Part shown: piece after piece, positions 10,023 to 20,623 of the stretch
Layout: every line of letters starts with the position of its first letter
Position numbering within the stretch: position 1 is the stretch's first letter
Origin: Patescibacteria group bacterium
Lineage (GTDB): Bacteria > Patescibacteriota > Gracilibacteria > UBA1369
NCBI GenBank assembly: GCA_963169655.1
Contig: CAUJCM010000001.1
Location: 62,001 to 126,000 of the forward strand
DNA: 64,000 bases
Reading direction: 5' to 3'
Position numbers and translations under genes: made by a program
The notes under the pieces: model-generated
Seen by the model: the letters and a program-made list of their open reading frames with translations, nothing else
What the model was told of the DNA's origin: nothing
Databases searched by the model: none

Positions 10023-11321
10023 TTAATATAATTTATTATAGTCATGCATAACTAACTGTGCATTGACTTGACGTACAATATCTAATACGACTCCAACGAT
10101 AATAATTAATCCTGCTCCACTAATAAGATTAGTAACACTGCCAAGAGCTAATGAAGAAGTAACCATTTTAACAAATTCAGGAAAGATAGCGATCATAGCA
10201 ATGAATAAACCTCCCCATAAATTTAATCTGTTGGACACATTTCCAATAAAAGTAACGGTTTGTTTTCCAGGTCTAATTCCGGGTACATAACCTCCTCTTT
10301 TTTGAATATTTTCGGCTACTTGTTCAGGATTGAAAGTGATGCTGACATAAAAATAAGTAAAGGCCATTATTAATAAGAAATACACTATTAAATATAATGG
10401 TGAATTTACTGTAAAATGAGAAGTAAGTGTGCTGGATATTTTTTGAATAGTTTCATTTGTTGAATTTTGCATAAATTGAGCAATAATTCCAGGAAAGCTG
10501 ACTACTGACATTGCAAAGATAATAGGGATCATTCCAGCTTGATTTACTTTAATAGGTAAATTAGATTTTTCTCCACCGCTTTTGATACTTCTCCCAGCAT
10601 ATAAGATTGGTATTCTTCTTTCTCCTTCTGTTATTAAAACAACTATAATAGTTAGACCTAGTGTGATTAATACTTCGATTATTAAAGGTATTAATAATTG
10701 TGAAGATTGTGATGCTAAAGTTAAATTTTGACCTAATGCGGCAGGAATATTAGAAATAATTCCTGCAAAAATAAGTATAGATATTCCATTGCCTATACCA
10801 TTTTCTGTGATTAATTCTCCTAACCACATCATCAAAACTGTACCAGCAGTTACAGTCATCATAATAGGAAGAATTACTGCAGGATTAGTTAGTTCTGGGA
10901 TAATAGGTACGGATGTTTGTGAATTTAATAGTGCGAGCATTCCATAAGATTGAATGAAAGCAATTGGTAGTGATAACCAGCGTGTATACATATTAATTTT
11001 TCTTTGTCCTTGTTCACCTTCTTTAGAAACACTTTCTAAACTAGGTACTACTACAGTTAGTAATTGCATAATGATGGAAGCATTAATATAAGGTGAAAGC
11101 CCCATCAATAAAATTGAGAAATTACTAGCACTTCCACCAGTCAATAAACTAAAAGTTCCTAATAATTGATTACTAGCAAAAATACTTTTAACTATTTCTA
11201 CATTTGCGCCAGGTATAGTAATTTGAGCGAGTAATCTAGCTATTAAAATTATTCCAATTGTATAGATTATTTTCTTCCTGAGATCTTTTGATCTCCAAAT
11301 TTGTTGTAATTGTTTAAACAT
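10023..11321 (-). CDS. secY: Preprotein translocase subunit SecY
   Basis: Multi-TM, LMGLSPYINASIIMQLL, GERRIPILYAGR, IPIIFAMSVVSFPG. Confidence 0.97.
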   Translation of the reverse strand: MFKQLQQIWRSKDLRKKIIYTIGIILIARLLAQITIPGANVEIVKSIFASNQLLGTFSLLTGGSASNFSILLMGLSPYINASIIMQLLTVVVPSLESVSKEGEQGQRKINMYTRWLSLPIAFIQSYGMLALLNSQTSVPIIPELTNPAVILPIMMTVTAGTVLMMWLGELITENGIGNGISILIFAGIISNIPAALGQNLTLASQSSQLLIPLIIEVLITLGLTIIVVLITEGERRIPILYAGRSIKSGGEKSNLPIKVNQAGMIPIIFAMSVVSFPGIIAQFMQNSTNETIQKISSTLTSHFTVNSPLYLIVYFLLIMAFTYFYVSITFNPEQVAENIQKRGGYVPGIRPGKQTVTFIGNVSNRLNLWGGLFIAMIAIFPEFVKMVTSSLALGSVTNLISGAGLIIIVGVVLDIVRQVNAQLVMHDYNKLY

Positions 11322-11329
11322 TTTAATGC

Positions 11330-11818
11330 TTAGTTATTTTCTTCTGTTTTTTGTTTAGATTGAAGTTGATTGTCTAGTTCTGTTAAAGTACTTTTAGATT
11401 TCTCAATTTTTTCTTTTGCAGTTGCAGATACTTTATTAACTGTAATTTTAAGTTTTTTGGTTAATTCTCCAGTTCCAAGAATTTTGACTGGTTGGTTTTC
11501 TTTAGCTATTAAATTTTTAGCTAAAAGTGATTTAGCATTAATCTCTGCTCCTTCTTCAAACTTATTTAGATCTTGAATATTTACTGGTTGATAGACAATG
11601 CGATTAATATTTTTAAAACCTCTAAACTTTGGTTGTTGCATTTGTAGTTTAGTTTGACCGCCTGTAAATCCTGGTTTGATATTTCCACCAGTTCTTGCAG
11701 TCTGCCCACTTCCACCTCGACCTGATTTAGATCCTAAACCTGATCCTTTACCTCTACCAAGTCTTTTTTTTGTCTGAGTAGCTCCTTTATTTCTTTTTAA
11801 ATTTAATAATGCGTCCAT
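11330..11818 (-). CDS. rplO: 50S ribosomal protein L15
   Basis: KKRLGRGKGSGLGSKSGRGGSGQTARTGGNIKPGFTGGQTKLQMQQPKFRGF. Confidence 0.96.
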   Translation of the reverse strand: MDALLNLKRNKGATQTKKRLGRGKGSGLGSKSGRGGSGQTARTGGNIKPGFTGGQTKLQMQQPKFRGFKNINRIVYQPVNIQDLNKFEEGAEINAKSLLAKNLIAKENQPVKILGTGELTKKLKITVNKVSATAKEKIEKSKSTLTELDNQLQSKQKTEENN

Positions 11819-11847
11819 AATTACAAGTTAGTTATTTAACTATTATA

Positions 11848-12504
11848 TTATTTTTCTCCTTCAGTTTTTTTAGATTCTGATTTAGTTTCAGGTTTGAAGT
11901 TGTTATTATTTTTACCTTTACTAAATGGCTTTTTACCTTGTTTATTAAAAGGTTTTTTGTTTGACCTTTTTTGAGTATTTTCTGAGTCTTTTCTAGTAAC
12001 TGCTTGTTCTGCATCAGTATCAGCTCCTTTAACTTTTAACCATGGAATAGTTTTTAGTTTTCTTAATGCTTCTATAGTAGCTTGACTATTACTTAAGCGG
12101 TTTGTAGTTCCTAAACATTTTCCCATGATATTTTTAATTCCAGACAGTTCAATTACTTTACGTACGCTACCACCAACTTTAATACCAGTACCAGGAATTG
12201 CGGGAATTAATAAAATTTTCGCGCTTTTATGTTTAACTTGTACTCTATGAGGAATTGTTTGTCCTGCTAAAGGTACAGTTACTAAACTTTTTTTAGCTTT
12301 AGCTATGGCTTTGGAAATAGCACCTTGTACTTCAGTTGATTTACCGATACCTATTCCAACTTTACCTCTTTTATTTCCAATAGCTACTGTGGCTCTAAAT
12401 CTTAAACGACGCCCTCCTTTAACCACACGAGTAACGCGATCAATTTGAATTACTTCTTCTTCAAATTCTTTGACATCTCTAATTGGAGCTTTTCCTTTTT
12501 TCAT
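11848..12504 (-). CDS. rpsE: 30S ribosomal protein S5 with Lys/Asn-rich C-terminal tail
   Basis: VIQIDRVTRVVKGGRRLRFRATVAIGNKRGKVGIGIGKS. Confidence 0.96.
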   Translation of the reverse strand: MKKGKAPIRDVKEFEEEVIQIDRVTRVVKGGRRLRFRATVAIGNKRGKVGIGIGKSTEVQGAISKAIAKAKKSLVTVPLAGQTIPHRVQVKHKSAKILLIPAIPGTGIKVGGSVRKVIELSGIKNIMGKCLGTTNRLSNSQATIEALRKLKTIPWLKVKGADTDAEQAVTRKDSENTQKRSNKKPFNKQGKKPFSKGKNNNNFKPETKSESKKTEGEK

Positions 12505-12530
12505 TGCTGTTAAATATTAATATTTATATT

Positions 12531-12869
12531 TTAAAATTTTAATCCTCCTTCACGAGCACCTTCAGCCATAGCTTTGATGCGACCGTGATATAAATAGCCA
12601 TTTCTATCAAAAATAACTTCTGATATTTTTAATTCTTTAGCTTTTTTTGCTATTTCTAATCCTACATTTTTAGCTTTTTCTAGTTTACTTCCTTTTTTAG
12701 TTTTCATATCAGAAACACTAGTTAATGTTATTCCTTTAGAATCATCAACTAATTGAATATAGTTACTAGTAAGGCTTTTAAAAACAACTAACCTAGGTTT
12801 ATCAAATTTTAATTTTCCTTTAATTCTTGCTTTCCTTCTATCTTTGCTAATTAATTTTAAATTTTTCAT
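12531..12869 (-). CDS. rplR: 50S ribosomal protein L18
   Basis: KPRLVVFKSLTSNYIQLVDDSKG...VIFDRNGYLYHGRIKAMAEGAREGGLKF. Confidence 0.96.
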   Translation of the reverse strand: MKNLKLISKDRRKARIKGKLKFDKPRLVVFKSLTSNYIQLVDDSKGITLTSVSDMKTKKGSKLEKAKNVGLEIAKKAKELKISEVIFDRNGYLYHGRIKAMAEGAREGGLKF

Positions 12870-12900
12870 ATTGCTTTAATTTAATATCGGTATTAAATGA

Positions 12901-13452
12901 TTATTTATCTTTTCCAGCAGCTTTTCCAGCTTTTTGAGGTACATGCTCTCCAAGATATCGGATTCCTTTTCCTTTATATGGTTCTGGTTTTCTGAAACCT
13001 CTGATTTTAGCAGAAACCTCACCTACTAATTGTTTATCTACTCCTTTTACGATTAATATATTTTTTTTGTCTTTATCAGTTTCAATAGTAATTCCTTGAG
13101 GTGAATTAAATTCAATAGCGTGAGAAAATCCTAAGTTTAAAGTAAGTTTTGACCCAGCAATACTTGCACGATAACCTACTCCTAATATTTCTAATTGTCT
13201 TTCAAACCCTTTAGTAACACCTATAACCATATTATTGAGTAAAGTTCTGGTTAAGCCGTGAAGTGATTTATTTAATTTAAGGTCATTAGGTCTCTCAATG
13301 ATAATAGTGTTGTTTTCAACCTTTACCTTCATATTTGGATGTATTTCTTGAGTTAATTCTCCTTTTGATCCTTTAATAGTTACAATATTTGCATTAATAT
13401 TTATTGTTACTCCTTCAGGGATTTGTATTGGGTTTTTTCCTATTCTTGACAT
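12901..13452 (-). CDS. rplF: 50S ribosomal protein L6
   Basis: MSRIGKNPIQIPEGV...KPEPYKGKGIRYLGEHVPQKAGKAAGK. Confidence 0.97.
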   Translation of the reverse strand: MSRIGKNPIQIPEGVTININANIVTIKGSKGELTQEIHPNMKVKVENNTIIIERPNDLKLNKSLHGLTRTLLNNMVIGVTKGFERQLEILGVGYRASIAGSKLTLNLGFSHAIEFNSPQGITIETDKDKKNILIVKGVDKQLVGEVSAKIRGFRKPEPYKGKGIRYLGEHVPQKAGKAAGKDK

Positions 13453-13479
13453 GATTTTAAATGATTTTGATAATTATAA

Positions 13480-13869
13480 TTAATATACTTCACAAAGTAC
13501 TTCTCCTCCAAGTTTTAATTTCATTGCTTCTTCATTTGTCATTATACCTTTTGAAGTAGATATAATAGACATTCCGAGTCCTCCATTTACTTTTTTTATT
13601 TCTTCAGCTTTTACATAAATTCTTTGACCAGGTTTGCTTACCCTCTTTACTTCTATATCTGAATGAATTGGGTTTAAGATGATTGATATATTTTTATGAC
13701 TTGGTTTTTCTCCATTTACTACCTTAAATGAATCAATAAATTTTTTTTGTAATAAATTAGTTAAAATAGCTTCTTTTACTTTAGAGTGAGGTAATACTAC
13801 TTCATTTTTTCTTGCTCTAGAAGCATTTTTAATTCTTGTTAGTAAGTCTGCTATTGGATCGGTATTCAT
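13480..13869 (-). CDS. rpsH: 30S ribosomal protein S8
   Basis: MNTDPIADLLTRIKNASRA...GLGMSIISTSKGIMTNEEAMKLKLGGEVLCEVY. Confidence 0.97.
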   Translation of the reverse strand: MNTDPIADLLTRIKNASRARKNEVVLPHSKVKEAILTNLLQKKFIDSFKVVNGEKPSHKNISIILNPIHSDIEVKRVSKPGQRIYVKAEEIKKVNGGLGMSIISTSKGIMTNEEAMKLKLGGEVLCEVY

Positions 13870-13913
13870 AAAGTATGTTTAAGTAAGTTGAGTATAAAAA
13901 TAATATAATAAAA

Positions 13914-14138
13914 TTACCAAGATGATTTTCTTACACCTGCAATTTTTCCTTGTCTTGCATTTTCTCTGAAACAAATTCTGCACATTTCAAACTTTCTAAG
14001 ATATCCACCATTTCTTCCACATAATTTACATCTGTTATGAACACGTGTAGGAAATTTAGGTTTTTTATTGTTTCCTAAATCATTAAAATAAGCTGTCTTT
14101 AATTTTTGTGCCTTTACTTTAAGTGCTAATCTTGCCAT
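13914..14138 (-). CDS. rpsN: 30S ribosomal protein S14, zinc-binding type
   Basis: [43 protein letters not shown]. Confidence 0.95.
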   Translation of the reverse strand: MARLALKVKAQKLKTAYFNDLGNNKKPKFPTRVHNRCKLCGRNGGYLRKFEMCRICFRENARQGKIAGVRKSSW

Positions 14139-14161
14139 TTATTTAGATTGTTTAGTAATTA

Positions 14162-14734
14162 TTATTTAGATTTATTAATTTCTTTTTTAGGTTGGAAAGG
14201 AAAACCTAGAGCTTTTAACAATTGATATCCACCTTCATTGTCTTGTGCAGAAGTGACAAAGGTTAATTGTATTCCATGTAATTTGATAATATCGTCTGGA
14301 TTGATTTCAGGGAAAACTGTATGTTCACGAATTGCTAAAGAGTAATTTCCTTGTCCATCAAAACTTCTGTTTGAAATACCACGAAAATCTCTGGTACGAG
14401 GAAGAACGATATTGACTAGTTTAGAGGTGAAATCATACATACTATCTCCTCTTAAAGTAACTGTAATTCCTACTGGTTGTCCTTCTCTAAGTTTAAAATT
14501 AGAAATAGACTTTCTAGATCTGGTTACTATTGGCTTTTGACCAGCTATTAGTTTTATATTTTCTTCAATTTCTGAATAATCTTTTCCGCCAGCTAATAAT
14601 TTTCCAATTCCTACATTGATAACAACCTTTTTTAATTTAGGAACAGCATTAAGATTTTTGATCTTGAGTTCTTTTTGTAATTCAGGTGCAATTTCCTGTT
14701 TAAATCTTTCTTTTAAAGTAAGTGTTTTAGTCAT
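14162..14734 (-). CDS. rplE: 50S ribosomal protein L5
   Basis: KKVVINVGIGKL...GQKPIVTRSRKSISNFKLREGQPVG...DFRGISNRSFDGQGNYSLAIREH. Confidence 0.97.
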   Translation of the reverse strand: MTKTLTLKERFKQEIAPELQKELKIKNLNAVPKLKKVVINVGIGKLLAGGKDYSEIEENIKLIAGQKPIVTRSRKSISNFKLREGQPVGITVTLRGDSMYDFTSKLVNIVLPRTRDFRGISNRSFDGQGNYSLAIREHTVFPEINPDDIIKLHGIQLTFVTSAQDNEGGYQLLKALGFPFQPKKEINKSK

Positions 14735-14768
14735 TGTTATATTTGCTTAATACAAATTTAATTAATTA

Positions 14769-15119
14769 TTATTTACTTTTCTTAGTAGTTTTTGTGTTTG
14801 ATTGAGTTACTCCGTCTAATGATGTTCCAGATTTAACAGAAATTCTTTCTTTTTTACCAGTGCTTAATTTTTGATATCTGATTCTTGTTGGTTTGCCAGA
14901 TTTAGGATCTACTATCATTACGTTTGAAGCAGATAAAGGAGCTTCTACAGTGATTTTTTCCCCAACTCTATCATTTCCTTTTTTGATGTGTTTAACTCTG
15001 AGGTTAATTTTTTCAACAGTAACTTTATTTGTTTTGTGATTAATTCGGATAATTTTGCCAGTTTTACCTTTGTCTTTCCCGGCTATCACCATTATTTGAT
15101 CATTTACTTTGAGTTTCAT
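14769..15119 (-). CDS. rplX: 50S ribosomal protein L24
   Basis: KLKVNDQIMVIAGKDKGKTGKIIRINHKTNKVTVEKINLR. Confidence 0.96.
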   Translation of the reverse strand: MKLKVNDQIMVIAGKDKGKTGKIIRINHKTNKVTVEKINLRVKHIKKGNDRVGEKITVEAPLSASNVMIVDPKSGKPTRIRYQKLSTGKKERISVKSGTSLDGVTQSNTKTTKKSK

Positions 15120-15140
15120 AATAGATTTATAACAATATTA

Positions 15141-15509
15141 TTAAAGTACTTCTGGGGCTAAACTGATAATTTTTTGAAAACCTTTTTCGCGTAATTCTCT
15201 ACCAACAGGTCCAAATACACGAGTACCTTTAGGTTCATTATCTTTATTTATAATAACAATAGCATTTTCATCAAAGCGAATATAGCTTCCATCTGGTCTT
15301 CTTGTTTCTTTTTTTGCTCTGATAACAACACCTTTTTCTACTGAATGAGCTTTAACATTGCCTTTAGTTGCTGCATTTTTAATAGTAACGACTACAATGT
15401 CACCAAGTCCTGCATAGCGTCTGTGATGGCCTCCTTTAACCATGATTACTTGAGCTAATTTTGCTCCAGAGTTATCTGCTACATGTACCATTGATCTTAA
15501 CTGTATCAT
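15141..15509 (-). CDS. rplN: 50S ribosomal protein L14
   Basis: [27 protein letters not shown]...[28 protein letters not shown]. Confidence 0.97.
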   Translation of the reverse strand: MIQLRSMVHVADNSGAKLAQVIMVKGGHHRRYAGLGDIVVVTIKNAATKGNVKAHSVEKGVVIRAKKETRRPDGSYIRFDENAIVIINKDNEPKGTRVFGPVGRELREKGFQKIISLAPEVL

Positions 15510-15539
15510 ATTAGAGAGTTTTTAATGTAATTATATTAA

Positions 15540-15785
15540 TTAATTGTTTTTAACCTGAGATGGTTTATTTACTGTCCATCTTTTTAGCTTACTTAAAGGA
15601 CGAGTTTCATAAATTACAACTTCGTCTCCAATTTTATAAGAATTTTGAGGATCATCTGCATGAAATTTTTTAGAAACGCGATATTTTTTCTTATATTTTG
15701 GATGTACTTTATAAGTGTGAACTTCGACAACTATTGTTTTGTCCATTTTGTCACTAACGACTTGTCCTTTTTTGCTTCGTAACAT
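15540..15785 (-). CDS. rpsQ: 30S ribosomal protein S17
   Basis: [64 protein letters not shown]. Confidence 0.96.
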   Translation of the reverse strand: MLRSKKGQVVSDKMDKTIVVEVHTYKVHPKYKKKYRVSKKFHADDPQNSYKIGDEVVIYETRPLSKLKRWTVNKPSQVKNN

Positions 15786-15802
15786 AATATTTTGATTGTG
15801 AA

Positions 15803-16003
15803 TTATTTAATGGATTTACTTAATTCGTTTTTAACAGTTTGTAGCTTAGCAATATATTTGCGTAAAGCTTTTAATTGATGAATTTCTCTAGATTGAGAGC
15901 TTGTTACTTGTAGTTTTAACTTAAGTAAATCTCTTTTACCTTTTTCAATCTCATTATTGATTTGAGAGAAGTCCATTTGTCTAATTTCAGAAATTGTATG
16001 CAT
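15803..16003 (-). CDS. rpmC: 50S ribosomal protein L29
   Basis: 66 aa, position between rplP and rps[33 protein letters not shown]. Confidence 0.94.
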   Translation of the reverse strand: MHTISEIRQMDFSQINNEIEKGKRDLLKLKLQVTSSQSREIHQLKALRKYIAKLQTVKNELSKSIK

Positions 16004-16018
16004 TTTAACTTTCTTTAA

Positions 16019-16438
16019 TTAATTTTCATTAATATTAATAAATTTACATTTAACAGGTAATTTTTCTCCTGCTAGACGCATTGCTTCTTTAGCAATTGAA
16101 GTATCTACTCCATCCATTTCAAATAAAACAGTTCCTTTTTTAATAACAGCTACATAATGACTTAATGCTCCTTTTCCAGATCCCATTGGAATTTCTGCTG
16201 CTCTTTGAGTAATAGGTTTATGTGGAAATATTCTAATCCAAATCTTGCCACCACGTTTAATATAACGAGTCATAGCACGACGAGCAGCTTCGATTTGCCT
16301 TGCAGTAATTTCAGCTCCGTCCATAGCTTTAAGTGCATATGTTCCAAAGGCTGGTCTAAAACCTTTTGTTGCAAGACCTTTTTCGCCTCCACGAAGTCTT
16401 TGTTGTTTTCTATATTTAGTCTTTTTTGGTCCAAACAT
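16019..16438 (-). CDS. rplP: 50S ribosomal protein L16
   Basis: [73 protein letters not shown]. Confidence 0.97.
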   Translation of the reverse strand: MFGPKKTKYRKQQRLRGGEKGLATKGFRPAFGTYALKAMDGAEITARQIEAARRAMTRYIKRGGKIWIRIFPHKPITQRAAEIPMGSGKGALSHYVAVIKKGTVLFEMDGVDTSIAKEAMRLAGEKLPVKCKFININEN

Positions 16439-16529
16439 TGTCAGTATTTATTATTTGATTGTTTAACTTATATATTGAGGCCTGGGCAATTTACTATTGA
16501 TTAGTATTTAGGTCAATAAATTTTTAAAA

Positions 16530-17189
16530 TTATTCTTGATTATTTGTATAGTCTCCTTTCTTATTGAAAGAATCTCCTTTATAAATCCATACGGTAACCC
16601 CTATAATTCCATATTCTGTTTTTGCGGATCCTGTTGCATAATCGATATTAGATCTAAAAGTATGTAAAGGGATTTTACCTTGACTGAAAAATTCACTTCT
16701 AGCAATTTCAACTCCATTCAATCTTCCTGATAAAAATATTTTTACACCTTTAGCTCCTGCTTCTAAAGCTCTATCCATTCCCATTTTACTTGCTCTTCTA
16801 TATGAAACTTTTTTTTCTACCTGGGCAACAATACTTTCAGCTAGTAATTTTGCATTTAATGCTGGCTTTTTAATTTCACGGATACTGATTAAAAACTCTT
16901 CATTAAATTCTTTTTTTAATTTATCTCGTAAAATATCTACATTAGAACCTTGCTTACCAATGATAATTCCTGGTTTTGCTGTGTGGATTATAATATTAAC
17001 TGTGTTAGCGCTTCGTTGAATTTCAATTCTGCCAATACCTGCATCTGCTAATTCTTTATTGATAATTTTTTCAATTGATAAATCTTGATGTAAGAATTTA
17101 GCAAACTTTTTCTTTGGTGCAAACCATTTTGAGTCCCAAGTTCTGATGATTCCTATTCTTTGAATGATTGGATTTACTTTTTGTCCCAT
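16530..17189 (-). CDS. rpsC: 30S ribosomal protein S3
   Basis: MGQKVNPIIQRIGIIRTWDSKWFA...KPGIIIGKQGSNVD...IPLHTFRSNIDYATGSAKTEYGIIGVTVWIYKG. Confidence 0.97.
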   Translation of the reverse strand: MGQKVNPIIQRIGIIRTWDSKWFAPKKKFAKFLHQDLSIEKIINKELADAGIGRIEIQRSANTVNIIIHTAKPGIIIGKQGSNVDILRDKLKKEFNEEFLISIREIKKPALNAKLLAESIVAQVEKKVSYRRASKMGMDRALEAGAKGVKIFLSGRLNGVEIARSEFFSQGKIPLHTFRSNIDYATGSAKTEYGIIGVTVWIYKGDSFNKKGDYTNNQE

Positions 17190-17212
17190 GAATATAGGTG
17201 ATTAATTATTAA

Positions 17213-17638
17213 TTATTTTTTAGTTATAACTTTCTTAGTTGTTTTTTTAGTTACAGCTGTAGTTTTTTCTTTTTTAGTTGTTTCTTTTGAAACATTTTTG
17301 GTTGCTTCAACTGTTGTGATGTCTAATAAAACTGTGATATGTGATGTTCTTTTTAAAATAGGATGAACTCTACCTTTAGATACTGATACTCCTCTTTTAA
17401 GAGTAGGTCCTTTATTAATTATAATTTCTTTAACTACTAAAGAAGTCTTATCTTGTTTAAAATTACTTTCTGCATTTGAAACTGCACTATTAAGTAATTT
17501 GTAAAGAATTTTAGCTGCTTTTTTAGGGGTAAATTTGAGGATTTCTAAAGCTTCATTTGCTGATTTCTCTCTTACCATCCCAGCTATTAAATTAGCTTTT
17601 TTAGGAGTTATTCTACTTGTATTTAATTGTGCTTTCAT
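17213..17638 (-). CDS. rplV: 50S ribosomal protein L22 with Lys/Thr-rich tail
   Basis: RITPKKANLIAGMVREKSANEALEILKFTPKKAAKILYKLLNSAVSNAESN. Confidence 0.95.
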   Translation of the reverse strand: MKAQLNTSRITPKKANLIAGMVREKSANEALEILKFTPKKAAKILYKLLNSAVSNAESNFKQDKTSLVVKEIIINKGPTLKRGVSVSKGRVHPILKRTSHITVLLDITTVEATKNVSKETTKKEKTTAVTKKTTKKVITKK

Positions 17639-17670
17639 TGTATCTTTAAAATTTATATACTTTTTAAATC

Positions 17671-17967
17671 TTATTTACTTCCACTACCAGATCCAGTTAC
17701 TGCAGCTAGTTTTCCTCCATGGCCTTTGAATTTGCGAGTTTGTACAAAAGATCCTAGTTTATTTCCTACCATTTCTTCAGTAATATATAAAGGAATATGT
17801 TGTTTTCCATTATGAACTGCTAAGGTATGACCTACAAATTCTGGTGAAACTGTACTTTTTCTAGCCCAAGTTTTAATAACTTTTTTTTGTCCTGAGTTAT
17901 TGAGTGTGACTACTTTTTTTAATAATTTAGGGTCTATATAAGGTCCTTTTTTTGAACTTCTAGCCAT
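17671..17967 (-). CDS. rpsS: 30S ribosomal protein S19
   Basis: [19 protein letters not shown]...[42 protein letters not shown]. Confidence 0.97.
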   Translation of the reverse strand: MARSSKKGPYIDPKLLKKVVTLNNSGQKKVIKTWARKSTVSPEFVGHTLAVHNGKQHIPLYITEEMVGNKLGSFVQTRKFKGHGGKLAAVTGSGSGSK

Positions 17968-17995
17968 ATTAAGTGAGTTTTAAGATTTTATTAAA

Positions 17996-18844
17996 TTATT
18001 TATTTAGTTTAGAACCGTTACGTCTTGAAACAATAAATTTATTACTATGTTTATTGCGTTTTCGAGTTTTCACTCCAAGAGCGGCTAAGCCCCATGGTGT
18101 TTTAGGGTGGGGAAGTCCGCAAGGTTGATTTCCTTCTCCACCTCCATGTGGATGGTCTACTGGGTTCATAACTTTTCCTCTTACTGAAGGACGTATTCCT
18201 AACCATCTGTTTCTACCAGCTTTTCCAATTTTTACTAAAGTATGATCAATATTACTAACTATTCCGATTGTTGCAAAACAATTTTTATTGATAAGTCTTA
18301 CTTCTCCTGAAGGTAGTTTTACATGTGCTACATCTTTTTCTACTGCAATTAAAGTAGCTTTTGCTCCTGCAGATCGTACTATTTGACCTCCTTTATTTCG
18401 CTCTAATTCTAGATTATAAATATTATATCCGCTTGGGATATGTTTAAGCATTATTCTGTTTCCAATAGTAATTTTTGCTTTGTCTTTAGCAACTATTTCA
18501 TCACCAATTTTAATTCCTTCAGGTGCTAAATGATAACGCTTTTCACCATCAGCATAAACTACTAACATAATTAAAGCAGTTCTATTTGGATCATATTCAA
18601 TACTAGTGACTTTACCTGGGATACCTAATTTATCAGTTCTTTTAAAGTCAACATTTCTTAAAAGTTTTTTATGACCACCTCCTTGATGTCTGATCGTAAT
18701 TTTTCCTTGATTATTGCGACCAGCTTTTTTCTTTTTTCCAACAACTAAACTTTTTTCAGGTTTATTTGTTGTGATAATAGAGTAGTCTAGAACGCTCATC
18801 ATTCTTCTACCTGGAGTTGTGGATTTAAATTTTTTTACTGGCAC
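17996..18844 (-). CDS. rplB: 50S ribosomal protein L2
   Basis: [28 protein letters not shown]...[26 protein letters not shown]. Confidence 0.97.
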   Translation of the reverse strand: MPVKKFKSTTPGRRMMSVLDYSIITTNKPEKSLVVGKKKKAGRNNQGKITIRHQGGGHKKLLRNVDFKRTDKLGIPGKVTSIEYDPNRTALIMLVVYADGEKRYHLAPEGIKIGDEIVAKDKAKITIGNRIMLKHIPSGYNIYNLELERNKGGQIVRSAGAKATLIAVEKDVAHVKLPSGEVRLINKNCFATIGIVSNIDHTLVKIGKAGRNRWLGIRPSVRGKVMNPVDHPHGGGEGNQPCGLPHPKTPWGLAALGVKTRKRNKHSNKFIVSRRNGSKLNK

Positions 18845-18874
18845 GGTCTTATGTGTTTAATAATATAAATTAAA

Positions 18875-19276
18875 TTATTTCTTTGTAGTTACTTTTGTCT
18901 TTGCTGTGCTTTTTTTTGAAGTACTGGTTTTAGTAACTTTAGGTTTTGTTGTGCTAACCTTTACTTTAACATCTTTTTTGTCAGCTTTTTCTACTTTTGT
19001 AAAATCGAGTTCAGCTCCTTTATTTAAAGTGATATATGCTTTTGAAAATTCTTTTCTTTTGTTCATAACCCCTTTTCTAATTGCTCTAAATTTATTTGGA
19101 ACTTTTACCATTTTAACGCCTTTCACATCAACACCATAAAGTGATTTGATCGCAATTTTGATGTCAATTTTAGTAGCTTTTGAACTTACCCAAAAAGTGT
19201 AAATATTTTTTTCTTGTAATTGTGCTGATTTTTCAGTTATTACCGGGTTTCTAATTATGTTAGTTATGTTTGTCAT
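18875..19276 (-). CDS. rplW: 50S ribosomal protein L23 with Lys/Thr-rich tail
   Basis: IIRNPVITEKSAQLQEKNIYTFWVSSKATKIDIKIAIKSLYGVDVKGVKMV. Confidence 0.95.
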   Translation of the reverse strand: MTNITNIIRNPVITEKSAQLQEKNIYTFWVSSKATKIDIKIAIKSLYGVDVKGVKMVKVPNKFRAIRKGVMNKRKEFSKAYITLNKGAELDFTKVEKADKKDVKVKVSTTKPKVTKTSTSKKSTAKTKVTTKK

Positions 19277-19284
19277 TCCTTTAA

Positions 19285-19923
19285 TTATTTAGCAGATAAG
19301 AAAATTGTAGGTAATTTGTTGATAGCTTCTTCAAAAAATAAAATAGTATGGTACTTTTGAAGGTCGGCTATATTTAAGTAATTGACTAAAATAGTTTTTA
19401 CTTTAGGGATATTATTTGCTGACTTAACAACTGTTTCACTTTTCTCAGGTAAAACTATGAGCAGATCTTTTTCAACCGGAAGTTTTTTAATCATATCTAC
19501 TATATTTTTAGTCTTAATTTCTTTGCTTTCATATTTATCAAGACCAATAATTTGTTCTTCTCTGAGCTTTTGAGATAGAGCAGAAAATAAAGCAAGCCTT
19601 CTTTGTTTTTTTGGCATATCTTTAGTATAATTTTTTACATTTCTTGGTCCGTGAGATACACCTCCTCCTTTTTGATGAGGATTATTTGTAGCACCTTGTC
19701 TTGCTTGACCAGTTCCTTTTTGTCTAAAAGGTTTCTTTTTTCCACCAACAACTTCTCCTTTGGTTTTAGTGTGGGCTATCATTGAAAGACGTTTGTTAGA
19801 TAGTTGCCTTACTAAAGCTTGATGAACCAAATCTTTATTGAAAGCTACTTCAAATACTTCTGGTAAAGCTTCTATGTCTTTAACTTTACTGCCTTGCTGA
19901 TTGTATATAGTAATCTTAGCCAT
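19285..19923 (-). CDS. rplD: 50S ribosomal protein L4
   Basis: TKGEVVGGKKKPFRQKGTGQARQGATNNPHQKGGGVSHGP. Confidence 0.97.
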   Translation of the reverse strand: MAKITIYNQQGSKVKDIEALPEVFEVAFNKDLVHQALVRQLSNKRLSMIAHTKTKGEVVGGKKKPFRQKGTGQARQGATNNPHQKGGGVSHGPRNVKNYTKDMPKKQRRLALFSALSQKLREEQIIGLDKYESKEIKTKNIVDMIKKLPVEKDLLIVLPEKSETVVKSANNIPKVKTILVNYLNIADLQKYHTILFFEEAINKLPTIFLSAK

Positions 19924-19925
19924 AA

Positions 19926-20510
19926 TTATGATAATTTTTTAATAGTTACATAGGAGTTTATAGCTCCAGGTACTGGTCCTTTAATTCCAATTAAATGTTG
20001 TTCTGGATCAATATAAGCAATTGAACTTCTTAAAGTTTGTTGTTCATTTCCCATATGTCTAGGTAATTTTTTTCCTTTATGAATTTTACCTGGTTTTGCT
20101 CTAGCACCAACAGATCCTGGCTCTCTTTGAAAGTGAGATCCGTGAGATTTTGGTCCACCATGGAATTTCCACATCTTCATTACACCTTGAAAACCTTTAC
20201 CTTTAGTGACTCCAGTAACAGTGATTAAATCACCTTCTGAAAAAATAGAGGATACTTCTAAGGTTTGGCCTTTTGCTAATTGATCTAGATTATCAACTTT
20301 AATTTCTCTTAAATAATAGAATTTTTTAGTCTTTGTAGGTTTTTTTCTATTATCAAATCCGAGGACAATGGCATTATAGCCATCTTTGTCTTCTGTTTTA
20401 AGTTGATTAATTGTATTGGGTGAACATTGTACTATGGTGACTGGAACATAATTTCCATTATCTTTTAGTACTCTTGTCATTCCTAGTTTTTTTCCTAGTA
20501 TTCCTTTCAT
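19926..20510 (-). CDS. rplC: 50S ribosomal protein L3
   Basis: MKGILGKKLGMTRVL...TGVTKGKGFQGVMKMWKFHGGPKSHGSHFQREPGSVGARAKPGKIHKGKKLPRHMG. Confidence 0.97.
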   Translation of the reverse strand: MKGILGKKLGMTRVLKDNGNYVPVTIVQCSPNTINQLKTEDKDGYNAIVLGFDNRKKPTKTKKFYYLREIKVDNLDQLAKGQTLEVSSIFSEGDLITVTGVTKGKGFQGVMKMWKFHGGPKSHGSHFQREPGSVGARAKPGKIHKGKKLPRHMGNEQQTLRSSIAYIDPEQHLIGIKGPVPGAINSYVTIKKLS

Positions 20511-20623
20511 ATTAGTTTAGAGGTTACATATTTATTCGGAATTAAAGTTGAATAAAGATTTGAGTATTGATTTTTTAAACCGCTACTCTAGTAACATATA
20601 ACTAGAATCTGATTTTAAAGTTT

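Noticed and set aside
11832-12014. 60-aa minus-strand ORF considered as a possible L30 (rpmD)
   Set aside because: It is an alternate frame of the rpsE C-terminal tail, Lys/Asn-rich low complexity, with no L30 motif.
20511-20623. 113-nt gap between rpsJ and rplC considered as a ribosomal-protein leader
   Set aside because: Only a short CTAGT/ACTAG pairing found; no convincing structure without comparative data.
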